Positions 22,487 through 34,828 of a stretch of 64,000 nucleotides of DNA are shown piece after piece (within the stretch, counting starts at the first letter, position 1; each line of letters starts with the position of its first letter). The stretch is taken from NCBI GenBank assembly GCA_000727475.1, contig KL647309.1, positions 202,617 through 266,616 on the forward strand. Direction: 5' to 3'. Made by a program: the position numbers and the translations under genes. The notes beneath the pieces were generated by a model that was not told where the DNA came from, searched no databases, and worked only from the letters and a program-made list of their open reading frames with translations. The DNA comes from Sarcocystis neurona. Taxonomy: Eukaryota > Apicomplexa > Conoidasida > Eucoccidiorida > Sarcocystidae.

Positions 22487-25400
22487 CACCTGAAGTCAGG
22501 AAGTGCTGTAGCACCTAGTGAAGCGGCGCGCTGCTACTCCAGTCAGCCTATCGTAGGCGCTTGAGTACATTCTCGTACGTAATCCTCCCTCGTAGCGAAT
22601 ACACTACAGGGGAATTTCGCCCGACCTTACGCTCACAAGAACCGAAAATTTCGACATGTGCGTTCCCGTGTTAATCTTCTGTTTCTCGTCTTCGCAGATG
22701 GGAACCAGACCTTTACTAGCGGATGGGTGAGGAAGGTGCCAGAAAGAAATGAGTCTTCTGTCCAGGCGTAACAACACCGGTGTGTGTAGCATATCTGCGT
22801 GTGGCTGATCGTGCTGTAGCGCGTCATAAGCTCTACCCGACTGCGACAGTGCAGTTGGCAAACGAAGCTGGGAATCCAAGGCGCTGTCACTTCTCAAGTC
22901 ATGGGGCGTACTTGCTGAAGAGACGTGCCAGGCTTTCCGAGAGATTGTGCGCCACACTGCAGAAAGGAGCGACGCAGCGAAACCTCTAGCTTAGGCTGCA
23001 TTTCCTTTTGAAGTGTCTGGAACACCGTTGGAGGTAGAGACCTTTTCAGATGCTGAAAAGTGTGCCTCACAAATTTGTAGCAGTATACTCCGGCTGTGCT
23101 GACTGGCGATTGTCCACCGGCACAGTGCAAGCATTATTTTTCAATTACGCGCCGAGATGAAAGACAAGCACCCTCGTCTTGCTGGAACGATTGGTTTGTT
23201 TCCTTGTAATGGGGTCATCGCCAGGTCGCTTTCCGGCACAGAAATGAGACTTCCGCAGCGGCATTTATGCCCGTGTAAAACATGCGAGTGCTTTTATTGT
23301 GAGGACGAATCTGCATTTAAAACCGACCGACTGCTTAGGGCGGTGTAACACGCGCCACTGCAGCACCAGCTCGACAGGACGAGCTCTTTAAACTTTGTTG
23401 GACATTGCATGAAACGTAAAGAACTTTCCTCCCCCTACTGCTTCCCCGCCCCGTCGTCTTTTTCCCTGGCAGTTACGACCCGCAACATACGGCAGCAGGT
23501 TGCAGTAACTGTCACAGATGCAGATGAGGCAGTCAGTGGGTTGCTGGAAGAGCACAGTCCCACCCTTGCACCGGCATCCGTGGTATGTGCACAAGAAATG
23601 CAGTCGACCTGCATCCACACTGCCACGTAACTTCTCTGTGTTGGTTGCGGTGCCGCAGTGTTTGAGCATAGTGTGAGATGGCGATGTGCCGCGACAAGCA
23701 GACTCTCATCGATCCCAGGTATTCTTCTACTGCCTTGACTCCGTGAAGACCGCCAAAAAGGATATATAATGTGCACGGTAGCACGTAAACGGCAGCACGC
23801 TACGGGCGACTGCTGCATGTTTGGTTCTGTCGCGCGCCTGGAAACAAAGGTTGTCAACATATGGCTTCCCCACGCACAGGTCACAATCCGCGAGGCCTAC
23901 AGTTGTGCCTGAATGCTATACAGGCCAGTCCGGCGGAGGCACGAAGCAACACCAGTCCATGACAAAGAGCTTTTGTTGCGATAGAGCGGCTCCATGCCTC
24001 GAACAGAAAAATTTGACAGCTCTCGCTTTCAGCTGACTGCCGCCGCTTAATCTACCGCATCCAACGACGATTCAGAAATAATGTGGCGGTAACGCTGGCA
24101 CCAGCTTTAAGATGTACGTTTCTGCAAGGCAGCGGCGAAACACACTGTTCGTAAGGCGGATCGATTGACTACTCGACGTACTGGCATATGGCGCTGAACC
24201 CGCATACTCGAGCGGTGGCGCTTCAGAACACTGAAAGGGCGAAGGGAATTGCACCACGTATCAGGGCTTTAAAGCTGATGGGTCAACACATGACCAAATG
24301 CGTCCACACAGCCGACAACAGTCCCTCTTTCCGTTCGTACGTACCTGGCGGTACGACCCATAAAGTTGGGAGCTTAAGGAGAGCGGCCTACTGTGACATC
24401 CGTGAGGATCCACGTAGAAACCTGTTCTTGACCGTTGCGCCTGCAAACTGCAGCATGACAGGAGTGCTGCCGCGACAGACCACACGTTCTAGCAGCTCAG
24501 AGCGTCACTAACGGTATTGCGTGTCACGACCGTAGACAACTCAAGCTGTCACGTGCTGGCTGCGACTTAAAGGCGGCACACGTTCTCTGCAGAGCGCGCT
24601 TTGTGCGTGCACAACTCCTCTTTTGTGTCCCGCGCAATCTGCCTTCACAATCAACGACCGACCAGCTACGTGGAGAACACCACCTTTGTCTCTACCCTCC
24701 CCAACCAGAGGCGTTCCGCCGTGAGCCCGGGAGAGAGTCAATCGCCGTCAGAGCAAGAATAAAGTATACTAGCAGCAGCCTGTGTCACAAGTGCGACGTT
24801 TTAGCGTCGGCGCATTAGGTGTATGTATCAGGGGACAAGTTCCACTCGTGTTATGGCCATAGCGCTCCTCTTCGGACAGTGTTAGGGCGCGGATGAGTGA
24901 GGCGTCTGATCGCACGATATATTACCTGAAGGAGCTAGCAGCTTATCAACAACTGAGAGCCTTCCCTGGTGGCCAACAGTCACCATATCTAGCTGTGGAT
25001 CTGAGACATCCTAGTGGCGGGAGCATCCTATAAATTATTTCATGATGAGCTTTTTGTGCAAGGGCGGTGGATGTAGAAAACCTCAAGCCGCGGAATTCCA
25101 GCACAAGTGTTGGTAACATACTACAGACAGCCGGGGGGGGCTTCCTCGACTGCTGGAGCCCTAGCGCCGACAGGCTTCTCACGAAACATGCTACACAAGC
25201 ACACACGCTCCAAAGGGGAACGTCGCACTCGCACCGACAGCATGGACAACACTACGACTTCTTTTCGGGTCAGATCTCTGTCCACGTGCGACGGGGACAT
25301 TACTGGTTAAGCACCACGGAAGGACGACAGCCAGTCAGCCATGCATAAGTTCGGGAAGCAATGGGGCTCACAACAAGCATTTGGGAAAGGAACACACTGC

Positions 25401-25561
25401 CTTAAAAGCCGATCATGCTTTCGTAGCCCTGCGTCTACCATTGTTACGCCAATGAAGCGATTTCGCACGATGCGCCTCCCATCACGCTGCACCGTTGACA
25501 CAAGGATACGTCAAGGAAAGCCTCTACTCTTCACCTGCTCGCCATAAAGTGTATACACTTT
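22487..25561. other. About 3 kb with no supported gene
   Basis: Short open frames occur on both strands throughout, none with convincing splice sites or domain signatures. No retrotransposon polymerase, integrase or LTR was seen next to the Gag-like frame that follows. Confidence 0.4.
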
Positions 25562-25870
25562 TCACTTTTTGTGGGCGAAGACGTGTTCACACTTTGCCTT
25601 GAATTCTTCCCACGTGCTCTCCCCACTATGTTGACACTTTTCATCAGGGCACTTCCCTTCGTGATGGTGCCACTTCTCCCACGCTCCAAGCGAAAAGTAT
25701 GTTTTTGCAGATTGGGGCCACTCCTTTTTAGGAACGTGTTTCACTGTCATAAAGTGTTCGAAAGAGGAGAACCAGGAATGCATCTTGCCATCGCCTTCGA
25801 AATTTGGCGGCTGCTTCAGGTGACTTGTTGCTTCACCAGACCCTGCGTGAGGAGGCGAGTGTGCCGCCAT
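25562..25870 (-). CDS. Stand-alone Gag (capsid)-like ORF
   Basis: The ATG at 25870 opens a 102-residue protein ending EHVFAHKK and a stop. After a 20-residue polar leader comes a pattern typical of Ty3/Gypsy-type Gag capsid N-terminal regions: PPNFEGDG, a Trp in HSWFSSFEHF, KKEWPQSAKTYF, then SLGAWEKW (the usual L-x-G-x-A-x-x-W position), and STWEEFKAKCEHVF at the end. Only this part of Gag is present: there is no zinc knuckle, protease, reverse transcriptase or integrase, and no LTR was seen nearby. The frame is intact, so it is either a recent fragment or a host gene derived from Gag. Eimeria genomes are known to carry chromovirus-like LTR elements, which fits. A GTG codon extends the frame to 25918, but ATG is preferred in a eukaryote. 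Confidence 0.55.
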   Translation of the reverse strand: MAAHSPPHAGSGEATSHLKQPPNFEGDGKMHSWFSSFEHFMTVKHVPKKEWPQSAKTYFSLGAWEKWHHHEGKCPDEKCQHSGESTWEEFKAKCEHVFAHKK

Positions 25871-25918
25871 GAGGGCAAGCGTCCTGATGACCTCAGATAC
25901 GGAAAAGGCGTCTGTCAC

Positions 25919-27295
25919 AAGCGCGTAACCCTATACTCGTCACCTGCCGAACTGACGCCTAATCTGAAGTGTGTAACAGTTCCCTGTGTCGGGGAAGGGA
26001 CCACACTGGGAAGAGGATGAAATCTAGTTCAACACTTCCGCGGACGGTTGGTCGCCCAGCTGGTTTGCCGCGCGGTAGGTCACCGACTGGGTGGGGTTTC
26101 ACCGGCCAGTTGTTGCAGTCTAGCAATCTTCTCTATCCAAAAGGAATGACGCACCTCACAAGGACAGTGGTGGAGACTATATTTGGTCGTGGGTATAATG
26201 CCAGATGTGCAGCTATCAATTGTAACTCCGTCGATTCAGGAAGCGGTACCGTATGCCCCCACGGCCGACGGTCCCTGCTGGGCTTTTATATCACACACAT
26301 GATCGGTCGCGCCTTCAGCCCCACGGCTGTTACTACTAGACTGCGTACCGCGCAGTTTAATGGCTAGTCGATGCCCCCGCCGCCGACGCCCCCGTTGGCC
26401 CCGGTGGAGATCCGGGCCTGCAATGAAATCCAGCCAAGTAGACGAGTACCACCAGCGAGCTACAGATGCTTCTACCCACAAGTACCTGATGTCAGTGGTG
26501 TACGCGCGGGAGTAACTCCACTGGCCTGCCACTACAGTCTGCAAGGTGCGCTGATACCGGTAGCAGACTACTGCACTCGTACAGGCGCAGCAGGTGGTAG
26601 TTTTCTGTGTTGGCCTTCGCTTGCGACACAACCGATTGTACGCACAGCACGTATCGAACGTCTCCAGTATAGCCGACGCCGGTTCGTACGACCGTGCAGT
26701 ACAGTCTGCGTGTGATCAATTCAACACTCCCAGTAGAAGCGGCAGCTGGTGGCCTGTCCAGGTGGACCATTGTTCCGTGCTACTCGTGCGGTAATACGTA
26801 GGGACGTGCCTCGTGACGCTTTGTCGCGGTTCGTGGAGAGATCTTAGTTGTGCCACACGTCGCCCCATACGGCAAATGCGTGCGACGATTTCGTGGTTGA
26901 AAGAGTGCTGAAATGCGGGAGTCGTCGTTGGGGACACGTCACAACCGTACCAGAAGTGCACGCACCCGTCGTAAAAGGCAGATGTGTTTGTAAACCGGCT
27001 GCTACGGCCTGTAAGAGAGCGGTGCTCCTTAGTCGCATCGAGTCTGACCCTCCGGCATGAATAGGGCAAGGAAAGCAGGCATTCTTACTTAATTAAACTG
27101 GTGAAAGCTGTTGCCTGCGCACCACGGGGTGCACAGCGTCTTTTGGCTCGTGCACAGTAGCTGTAGACCGTATGCATTGGTTAACCGTTGCGTAATGGAT
27201 CGAACCATGCTCCAAGCGTCGTTTTTTGCAAATCAGCTGAGAAACGGGAGCCTCCATTACAGTTGGAGCGAGCTTGAGGCGCCTGCGTGCGTATC
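25919..27295. other. Intergenic, nothing supported
   Basis: About 1.4 kb upstream of the Gag-like frame. Overlapping open frames on both strands show no splice sites or motifs I would defend. Confidence 0.4.
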
Positions 27296-27530
27296 GTGAC
27301 CTAGGTTGTGCGGACCAGACCGCTTGCGCAGTCTAAAGTGAACCACACCGATAGCAGCTCTTCCGGGGAGTGCACGGCGTGCATGTTTGCAAACTCACCA
27401 GGAAGCGCCGGACTGCGAAACTGCGACACCACGCACAAGCGCACACTTCTACTGTGCGGTTCCCGCGTGATGGCGAATATCCACTCGTGTTTCCTGTTGA
27501 GGTACATTCGTTGGAGGCACGTGCTTCTCG
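27296..27530. repeat. Inverted repeat, left arm
   Basis: Matches the reverse complement of 28028-28300 at roughly 80-85 percent by eye. Similarity begins at CGTGACCTA on this side and ends near the GAGGTACATTCGTTGGAGGC segment. The right arm carries about 30 extra C-rich bases. Confidence 0.85.
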
Positions 27531-28027
27531 GTGGCAGATACTGCGGGGAACGGCAACGCGTGTTCCCTCAGGGCATGACGGTGTTGGGTATACTCAGCCT
27601 CGGGATTGCGGGGAGAGGGGCTGTATTTTCTCATAGACACATGGGATCAACGCGTGATTGATTTCGAAAGCATGGAGGCAAGGACCTTTGAAGGCGGCTG
27701 TTCCGTATAGCACCCGTCACAGAGTTGTTGGATACAAGTTTCGAATGTGCTTCAGACAGTTGAGGCTGCAAAAGCCCCAGTGATACTCTGTGGCGCCACC
27801 CTGTATAATTGAAAGCGCATGCCGTATTCGTGGGCGTATCGTTGTCCGTTCACGCAGGAACGGTACACATTTGTCACTACAATTGCTTGTACGTTCAAGC
27901 TCGCTCCAGGGCACTCCGTGTGCCCGGGGTCGTGCACCATGTGGGTATAGGTGTTTCAACTCGAAGAGGCCCTTGAAGAATGCAAACGTACTGTGAACGC
28001 TGCAGCGTATTAGAAAAGGTGCTTACC

Positions 28028-28300
28028 CTTGCACGTTCCTCAAACGGATGTACCTCAACAGGAAACACGAGTGGCTATCCGCAATCAGGCATGTACCGCA
28101 CAGTCCTCCCGCCCCCCCCTTCCTCCCCAAAGAAGCCGAGAGTGTCCGCCTGTGCGTGGTGCCGCAGTTCCGCAGTCCGGCGCTTACTGGAGAGTTTGCA
28201 AGCGTGCACGCCGTGCACTCCGCGGAAGTGCTGGGCACTGTGTGGCTCACTTTAGACTGTGCAAGCAGCGAACTCCGCACGACACATTAGGTCACGATGG
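28028..28300. repeat. Inverted repeat, right arm
   Basis: Reverse-complement partner of 27296-27530, about 500 bases away. An open frame (28048-28290 +; minus strand in the left arm) is kept in both arms: MYLNRKHEW, SVRLCVV, QFRSPAL, GEFA, TLDCAS. Boundaries are abrupt. No terminal repeats or transposase were seen. Confidence 0.85.
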
Positions 28301-28830
28301 GTGCGCACGCGCCTCATATATAGACTTGCAGACACAGCGGATCAATGCGTGATGCAGTTGGATATGGGATGTTACCGACAAAGATACGCAACAAAAGAGA
28401 GCCCTCTGCCGGGGAACCCGAAAAGAGCAATTTGTACCTGTTGTCTCAGCACACGTCCTGCTTGTGACAGAACACCACATACAGTAGTTGAAGGTCCTAT
28501 TTTCTCTAAAACAACACAATGTATGACGAGCTCTTCAGGGCGATGAGCCTTCGCAGAAGGCCAACTTCGCCGAAGTGGCTGTACAGGCTGTTTAGCATAC
28601 GTGATGGGAGCGGAGCTTACGCGCTGCAGCTTGGTGCGTGTCCCTTACTACACGTCAGCTCTTGAGTGAGGGAAGGGAAATATGTTCGTGACCAACAATT
28701 ACAGAAGAAGACTGCTTATCAGGAAGTCACAGTGTCCAGATGATAGAGCTTAAGTGTTTGCAATGGCGTGTGATTTTGTAAAGCCTGCTACCACCGGATA
28801 CACACCCGCAGCGCACTCGCAGAGGCAGGC

Positions 28831-28971
28831 CGTGATATTTTCCTTGCGCTTAATGCAGTCTTGCTAAGTGCCAAGATTTAAAACCCAGGTCGTATCCCCC
28901 GGGAAATCTGAAACCCGGCGCTCAACTGAGGGAAGCGGAGCTGAGTTGCTGTTAAAAACGAAGGGATAGGG
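28831..28971. repeat. Direct tandem repeat, unit 1 (141 bp)
   Basis: Begins CGTGATATTTTCCTTGCG and ends GAAGGGATAGGG. The next unit repeats both ends. Confidence 0.8.
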
Positions 28972-29079
28972 CGTGATATTTTCCTTGCGGTTAGTGCAAT
29001 CGTGCTAAGTGTATCCTGCAAGCCGGAGATCAGCTGAGGGACGTGGAACTGAGTCGCTGCAAAACACGAAGGAATAGGG
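28972..29079. repeat. Direct tandem repeat, unit 2 (108 bp)
   Basis: Same start (CGTGATATTTTCCTTGCG) and end (GAAGGAATAGGG) as unit 1 but about 33 bases shorter inside, so one internal deletion plus point changes separate the two. Confidence 0.8.
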
Positions 29080-29725
29080 CTCTTCCCTTGTGTGCTCAGG
29101 TGTGCCGCCGTCGCTCGTTCTCCCCGTGACGCGCAGCCGTGCACGCCGCAGAACTCTGGCAAGTAATTTGTATTCGCAGGCTCCCTGCTCCCTGTGCAAT
29201 GTGTGTTGCATACTGGCCCAGTACAAAGTCCTACCTACCTGGGTTACGTTGAAAGCGTCTGTGTTCCTTCGAAAAAAAGCAGGTCACTGCCACAGCGTAT
29301 CGCGTCGTGTGATTTATCTGAGAAAAATCTAATATGATGCGTCCGCGCGGCTACAGTTTTCGTGACCTCCTGCAGCCTGGCACCATTAGGGGAGTACGGT
29401 AGATGTAAATCAGGGAGGTTTGAGAGCCGCACAAATAAGCTGCCACTCCCAAGGAGCTCCTGCAGTTGCTCTGCACCAAGAAGAGAGGGTATATGCACCT
29501 TTTCACATATAAGCTGTTCAGCAAAGACGTAACCCTGAGTGAGTCAGACTTTCTCCTGATTCATGCCCATTCACTGGCGGATTTGCACAGGCGTTGTAAA
29601 GGTTTTAAGGTGGGGTCTCAGAGGGGAAGGGTTTCTAAACATCTGCTGTCGTCAAGGAGCACACGCGCCGGAGCACAACCCTGTTTTTCCACCATTTGCA
29701 GGCCTGTATCGTAGGGTAGTGTCCG

Positions 29726-32700
29726 TTACTGTTGGGGAACTTTTGAGGCCAGCTCCGGCAACACTTTGTAGAGGTCACCTTCCAGGCAGTAGTCAGAGAG
29801 CTGAGAAGACATGCAGCCGCCCATCGCACATGCATAGTCTGAGCATGGGTGGTTCTCCCTTCTTCACGCCGTCGCAACAGCGAATATAAACGGCCTCGGG
29901 TGATATGTTTCTACTAGAGAAGCACGGGAGCATGCTGCTTCGGGTGAGACAATAGACGCGTGAGCGTGACGCGGGGTCAGCAGTGACTGACGGCGAACCC
30001 GTGGAATACGGTGACCACTTTACGAGAGGGAGGGCAGACTGTCTAATCCAAGTAAGTGATAGTGCCCAGCTCTCGTCGTGAATGTGTAGCGTGTTTCCAG
30101 TGCGGTGTGAATTTACCCTGTGGCTTTTTCAGGTGCTCTACTTTACCTGGAACATGGGACACCGCGGATCAGCATTAATGGCCACAACCACCTTCGACTC
30201 CTTCATACCGCACACATGCTGCACGGCGCCACTAATCCCCACGCACAAGTAGAGGTCAGGTTTAACCACTTTGCCTGTTTGGCCGATCTGCAGCACAGCG
30301 CCTTCCACGTCTTCGGAGATGCAAAATTGTAGCAGTGAAAAAGTCTGCTGCGGAGCGTCTTCCACTTCTTCAGAGATGCAAGCTGATAGCAGTGAGAATT
30401 CTGCTGTGCAACCACCGGAACATCAAAACCTCCACTGGCGGATATCCTGAAGCGCCGTGCATAGCGTGAGACTTGCTGCGAAAGACATCGCGCTGCCACA
30501 CGTGATTTCTTCCTTGTTGGTAGATACTTTACCATTCACATCGCGCTTCGATGTTGAACTTGGTCTATACGTACTTGAAGGTCGCTTTCTGCGAAACCGG
30601 CGTCGACGGCGGCACGAGAGGCGCCGACTGCAGAATAGTCACCACCGACGTGAAGACTATCGAGGTGTTACGGAATTGCTGGTATGCAGTTGCTTCCTAC
30701 CTGAGCATGTTTGGACAACCAACTACAGCACAACTGTGGATTACGCATGTGTCAGCCGACCTTACTTGCGGCATTGCCAAGCTTCCTTCGTAGCGGTTCC
30801 AGTAGGCGCGTAAAATCCCCGCGTGTTTTGAGGCCTCGACCACCGGCCACTACCTAGGCAAACGAGATGCAGTCAAGAAGCCAGGAACCACATTTTCTCT
30901 GAAGTTCTACCAGCAGCGGGGAAGGAGGTCAGCATGCCGGGTGGCGACGCAATTTATGATCTAGGAGCCACATCAGGGCAGGTAACTCGCAAGGAAGGAG
31001 AAGAAACTACATACGGCGACTCCAAGAGCCGACGGGAGGGGATTCGCAGGGAAGCTGCAATGGGCGAATCAAAAGCTTCGCTACCTCATTGAGCCTTGCA
31101 GAAACAAGAATGAATAAAGGCCTTGTTGTTGGATGGGGCTCTACGCCGTCACACAGATTGAGACGACACGGTGCCCTGCATACAGTAGTTGTAGAAGGTG
31201 TTTCATTTCAAACACCGTTTCATGGCTGGACCGTGTGAAAACACAGAGCCTGCAGAGCGGAACTGTTTGGATATGAGTATGCGGCAAGGAGGTAAGCGGA
31301 CGCTTACAACTTTCGCGTTCTCGAGCGCCGGTTTATCGCTCGTGGTTCCCTGTTCGCCTTTCCAAACCTAAAAAGAGATGCAGCAACCTATCTAGATGTA
31401 GCAGGTAATAATGTTGCTGACATCGTCCACGGGTCACGTTCCCGACACCAATTCAACAGTCCCACAAATGACGATCTCTTGTCCGCGAACGTATCGGAGT
31501 ATCGTGCCGGCTTGGGGATTGCGCCAGATGTGGGGCACTACGAGGCGACATCTTGTGACCCTCACGCTCAACACTGTATCAGCCTGCACGACTCTGGTTT
31601 CCTGTTTGAGTGTATGCAGGAGCGGCCTGCAAACGGGCATTTGAACGTTTTGGCTGTACAGCGTCTCTTTCACACTGACGATGACAAACCACTTTCGACA
31701 GTGCTGGGAGCAAAGCAACCGCAGTTTCGTGGTACCACAAAACAAGAAGGCTTACAATTGTTGAATGGTTCTTCAGCGAGACTACGTCAACGAGGGTTGC
31801 TGCACTGCCTTGGTCGCGAACGTCGAGGTGCGGATAGAATGCATTTGCTTGCACAGTGATAATCTGGCGGATGGCAACAACACTCTGCGATAGCCTTTAT
31901 GTTACAGTCAGACTACAATTTTGCACGTAGTAGTAAAGTGAATGCCGGGGTCTGCAATAAAGTGCTTCATCTGGAATTTAAGTCTCTACGTTGCTGCAAA
32001 TGCTTCCTCAAACCGCCAGCGTATGCTGCAGGAGCCCTGCTGATGCTCAAAACAGACCCGTTGCGAGTGCCGCGGTCGCTGGACTTCAAACGCCGACTCA
32101 ACCGTTATATCGGACCTTAATAGGTTCTTTCAGTTCCACAGTAACCTTCAAAGTGGCAGCGTATGCTGCCCTCACAAAAGTGTGCGAATTCTGCGGAAAC
32201 AGGCACATGGGCGGAGATCAACGCGTTAGTGAAATCCTCAGGCATCGAAGTTGCTCGTCGAGAGGTATACTCGTGTAGGCAGGCAGCATACCCCACCGCA
32301 TATACATCTTAAGATGGAACGTGTAATGGTTGCAATGTAGTACTCAAGTGGGGAGTGACCAGAAATCCAGACACGGGAATTGGCCATCAGTGTTGCTCTT
32401 GGGCATTTACACAACCGGCAACTTGGCTTACATTCAGGCGCTTGTGGACCCGTGTCTGTGCATAGGTAGAAAACACCTTCCAACTGTGTGCTGTGCTGTG
32501 CCGGATGATAACGTTTGAGAGTTGAATCTGCTGTAATTGTAATCTACATCGCCTGACCTTGATTTCAATAATGTCGGTGAGTGGCTGTACGTCAAGAAGC
32601 GCTGCGAGTCGCGGTAGTGCGTCCATCCAAACGGAGCTGCCTGACATTCCGCATATGACGGAGGCCCCACGTTCCTGCTGTAACTGCAAGAGAAGGCTCG

Positions 32701-33199
32701 TCAAAGTGTCGGGTAGCAGGTGATGCAGCTGTGGTGCTGTGCAACGCAATACCGCGTTAACTTGAGTGCACCTCGCCAGTTGCTCGGAAAGGTCATCAAC
32801 AGCTTCCGCGGGCGGAGAGATCAGTAATGCTTCAATCTGGACGTAAGTAGACTCCAGGCACACATTAGCAACGATGCTTTTCACCAAGGCACAGCAGAAA
32901 AGTGGCCCTGCGGTAAGCTAGGTCATTCCCCCGCGAACATTAAACTGCGTTGAAGTCGATGTTGAAATGCGCAGTGTAGCCAGTGGAATGATAGGCCCTT
33001 TTCTACTGCAAGGAGTCACCGGCTGCGCAAAGTTTGTGGCCGCTTGAATGACGGCGAACGACCGCGGTTTTATTTCCCATTTGTGCTTTCCGCGCTGAAC
33101 TTCTGCTGCCCGCACACCTTCAGGAGAGACAACTTTCTGAAACTCAACGGCAACCAACGAACACGAAGTGGCAAAGGACCTGCGGTTACACCAAAACAT
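29726..33199 (-). CDS. ETFA: Electron transfer flavoprotein alpha subunit, ten exons
   Basis: FAD-binding subunit of the mitochondrial ETF, which takes electrons from acyl-CoA and other dehydrogenases to ETF-ubiquinone oxidoreductase. Exons (minus strand): 33199-33134 and 33022-32939 (both tentative), then 32836-32558, 32190-32116, 31863-31756, 31367-31308, 30853-30766, 30627-30575, 30287-30147 and 29800-29726 with TAA. All join in phase and give about 342 residues; the family is usually 310-335. Family signatures in order: [116 protein letters not shown], and a closing DLYKVLPEL. The FAD-contacting [17 protein letters not shown] and GISGA motifs are intact. The first exon starts [13 protein letters not shown], a plausible mitochondrial presequence. 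Three donors are unusual: GTCAGG, GTCCGA and, in the tentative part, GTTCGC. Confidence 0.9.
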
Positions 33200-33866
33200 A
33201 TCACCTGGACAACGTGGGACGCCCGCGGCGTACTCATGGCGAAATTCTCTGCCCTTGCACTGTCCAAATCCCACGAATGTGTTCCGAAGGAGCTGCGCGA
33301 GCGCAGAAGGCGGATCTTCTACATCAGTGATAACCTGTCGAAAAGATTCCAGTGGGCTGCAACTGAGTTCGGCAGCTCGAAGTAAAGCGGTTAAAGGAGG
33401 CAAACACTGCGTTTGTGTTTTAGACGCATGTAGCGACGTCTGACTAGGAGGATTCTCCCGGCATTCGAATCGCTTTCCGCGAAGGTTGCCGCTGTCCGTA
33501 ATACGGGGAATTCTTCGGCCCTTTACTGGTAAAAATGAGACGAGGTTCCGCGCTGCCGCCTGAAAAGTCGACGACAAACTTACCGCGCACAACATCGCAC
33601 GCTCCAACCATGTCGACCGTGGCGTCTCACACAAGCGGACAGCAGTGATGTCTGGGCACAGGTGTGTCACTTTCAGTACCTATAATTCTACCCACAGTTG
33701 AACTTTCGCAGCACAGCAAGCGTTGCGCACTTCGACGGCGTGCAACTGGTCCGTCAAGGAGCTCGACAAAATTATCGACAAGTGGGGGCCAATGGCACTA
33801 AGAGGCCTCATTACCACTGTCAGATACACAAGTCGTTAAGATACTCAGCAAGCATGCTGACTATCG

Positions 33867-34280
33867 TTAACGGCAGGCCCGGATGAAGTGGAATGGGCTG
33901 CACCCTAGAGGTGTTTTCGACGGATACTTCAATGGCCGCGTGCAACTGGGCCGACTGCGCGCAACCCTTAGTGGCGAGTGCTCCACCAGACGACATACAC
34001 CATCCTCCGGTTTTTGCTTCGCTACATCTTTAGTGTAGGAGTAGAAATGTGCGGCAGATGTTGTAGCGCCTGGACAATTTGTGCTGCACCTTACGAATAG
34101 CCCCAGGAGTGTTGCGTACGAGAGCATTTCTCCTTTGTCAAAGTAGGCGGCGATTGAACCTGGAGTAGGAAGTCTGTAACGTGCGGCGTTATCACACACA
34201 CAAAACAGGATGCTGAATCGGTCCAAAGTATTTTCTGTCGTACTTTCATCTAACAGTGTTAATAATTTATCGACGTCCAC
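33867..34280 (-). CDS. Candidate exon, unknown protein
   Basis: Minus-strand frame with protein-like composition: DKLLTLLDESTTENTLDRFS, ILFCVCDNAARYRLPTP, AAYFDKGEMLSYATLLGLF, then a good donor TTC|GTAAGG at about 34109. It has no ATG of its own, so an upstream exon is required, perhaps in 34.3-34.7 kb. It may belong to a gene lying head-to-tail upstream of ETFA. Family not recognised. Confidence 0.35.
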   Translation of the reverse strand: MDVDKLLTLLDESTTENTLDRFSILFCVCDNAARYRLPTPGSIAAYFDKGEMLSYATLLGLFVRCSTNCPGATTSAAHFYSYTKDVAKQKPEDGVCRLVEHSPLRVARSRPSCTRPLKYPSKTPLGCSPFHFIRACR

Positions 34281-34828
34281 AGCAGAGCATCAACTCTTGC
34301 TAGCAAGTGAGAACAGGGATCACTGCTTTAGTTTTTACTGAACATGTCAGAGCCAGAGGAGCGCACACAGGTGCCGTGTAGCAACCATCCTACGCTCAGT
34401 TTTGCAGCACCGCCGGTGCAAACGTACCAGGAATGCCAATAAGTAACGCATGTACTGGATGTCAAACCATTACAGCGGCTTTTCGGCAGTCTCAGATCCC
34501 TCTTTTGCACGTGAAAACTGCCCAGCTGTCAACCCTACAAGAGGAGATATCCACAGGATGTCGCCGAAAACCATTCCAAGCAGCAGACACACTTACATGG
34601 AAAAACATCACGACGTGAAACGAGGTGGCTTCACTGTACGAATGGGTGTAAGTCGGACTTACTCGTCTACGCTTCGCGGTTTCGATGCGCGTGTTTGTTG
34701 CGGACATTTTCGCCGCGAGTGTGCGTCTCCTGAGTCCATACAGATGGGAGCCTGAGGCCTCACCGGTAAAGCTAAGGGTCGCAGCCCCTGGTTGAAAACA
34801 TCAGCTACAGGTGGGGCATGAAAAAGCA

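Noticed and set aside
25307..25501. Possible polymerase or integrase remnant next to the Gag-like frame
   Set aside because: No reverse transcriptase (YxDD), RNase H or integrase motif could be found in the adjacent frames on either strand.
31434..31745. Minus-strand 103-codon frame inside ETFA
   Set aside because: It overlaps an ETFA intron; the real coding continues in the exons 31863-31756 and 31367-31308.
32918..33670. Taking the whole 250-codon minus frame as the ETFA N-terminus
   Set aside because: Only the part from ATG 33199 gives a plausible presequence and ETFA-like start; the upstream 157 codons have no family character and the frame ends in a stop after the proposed donor.
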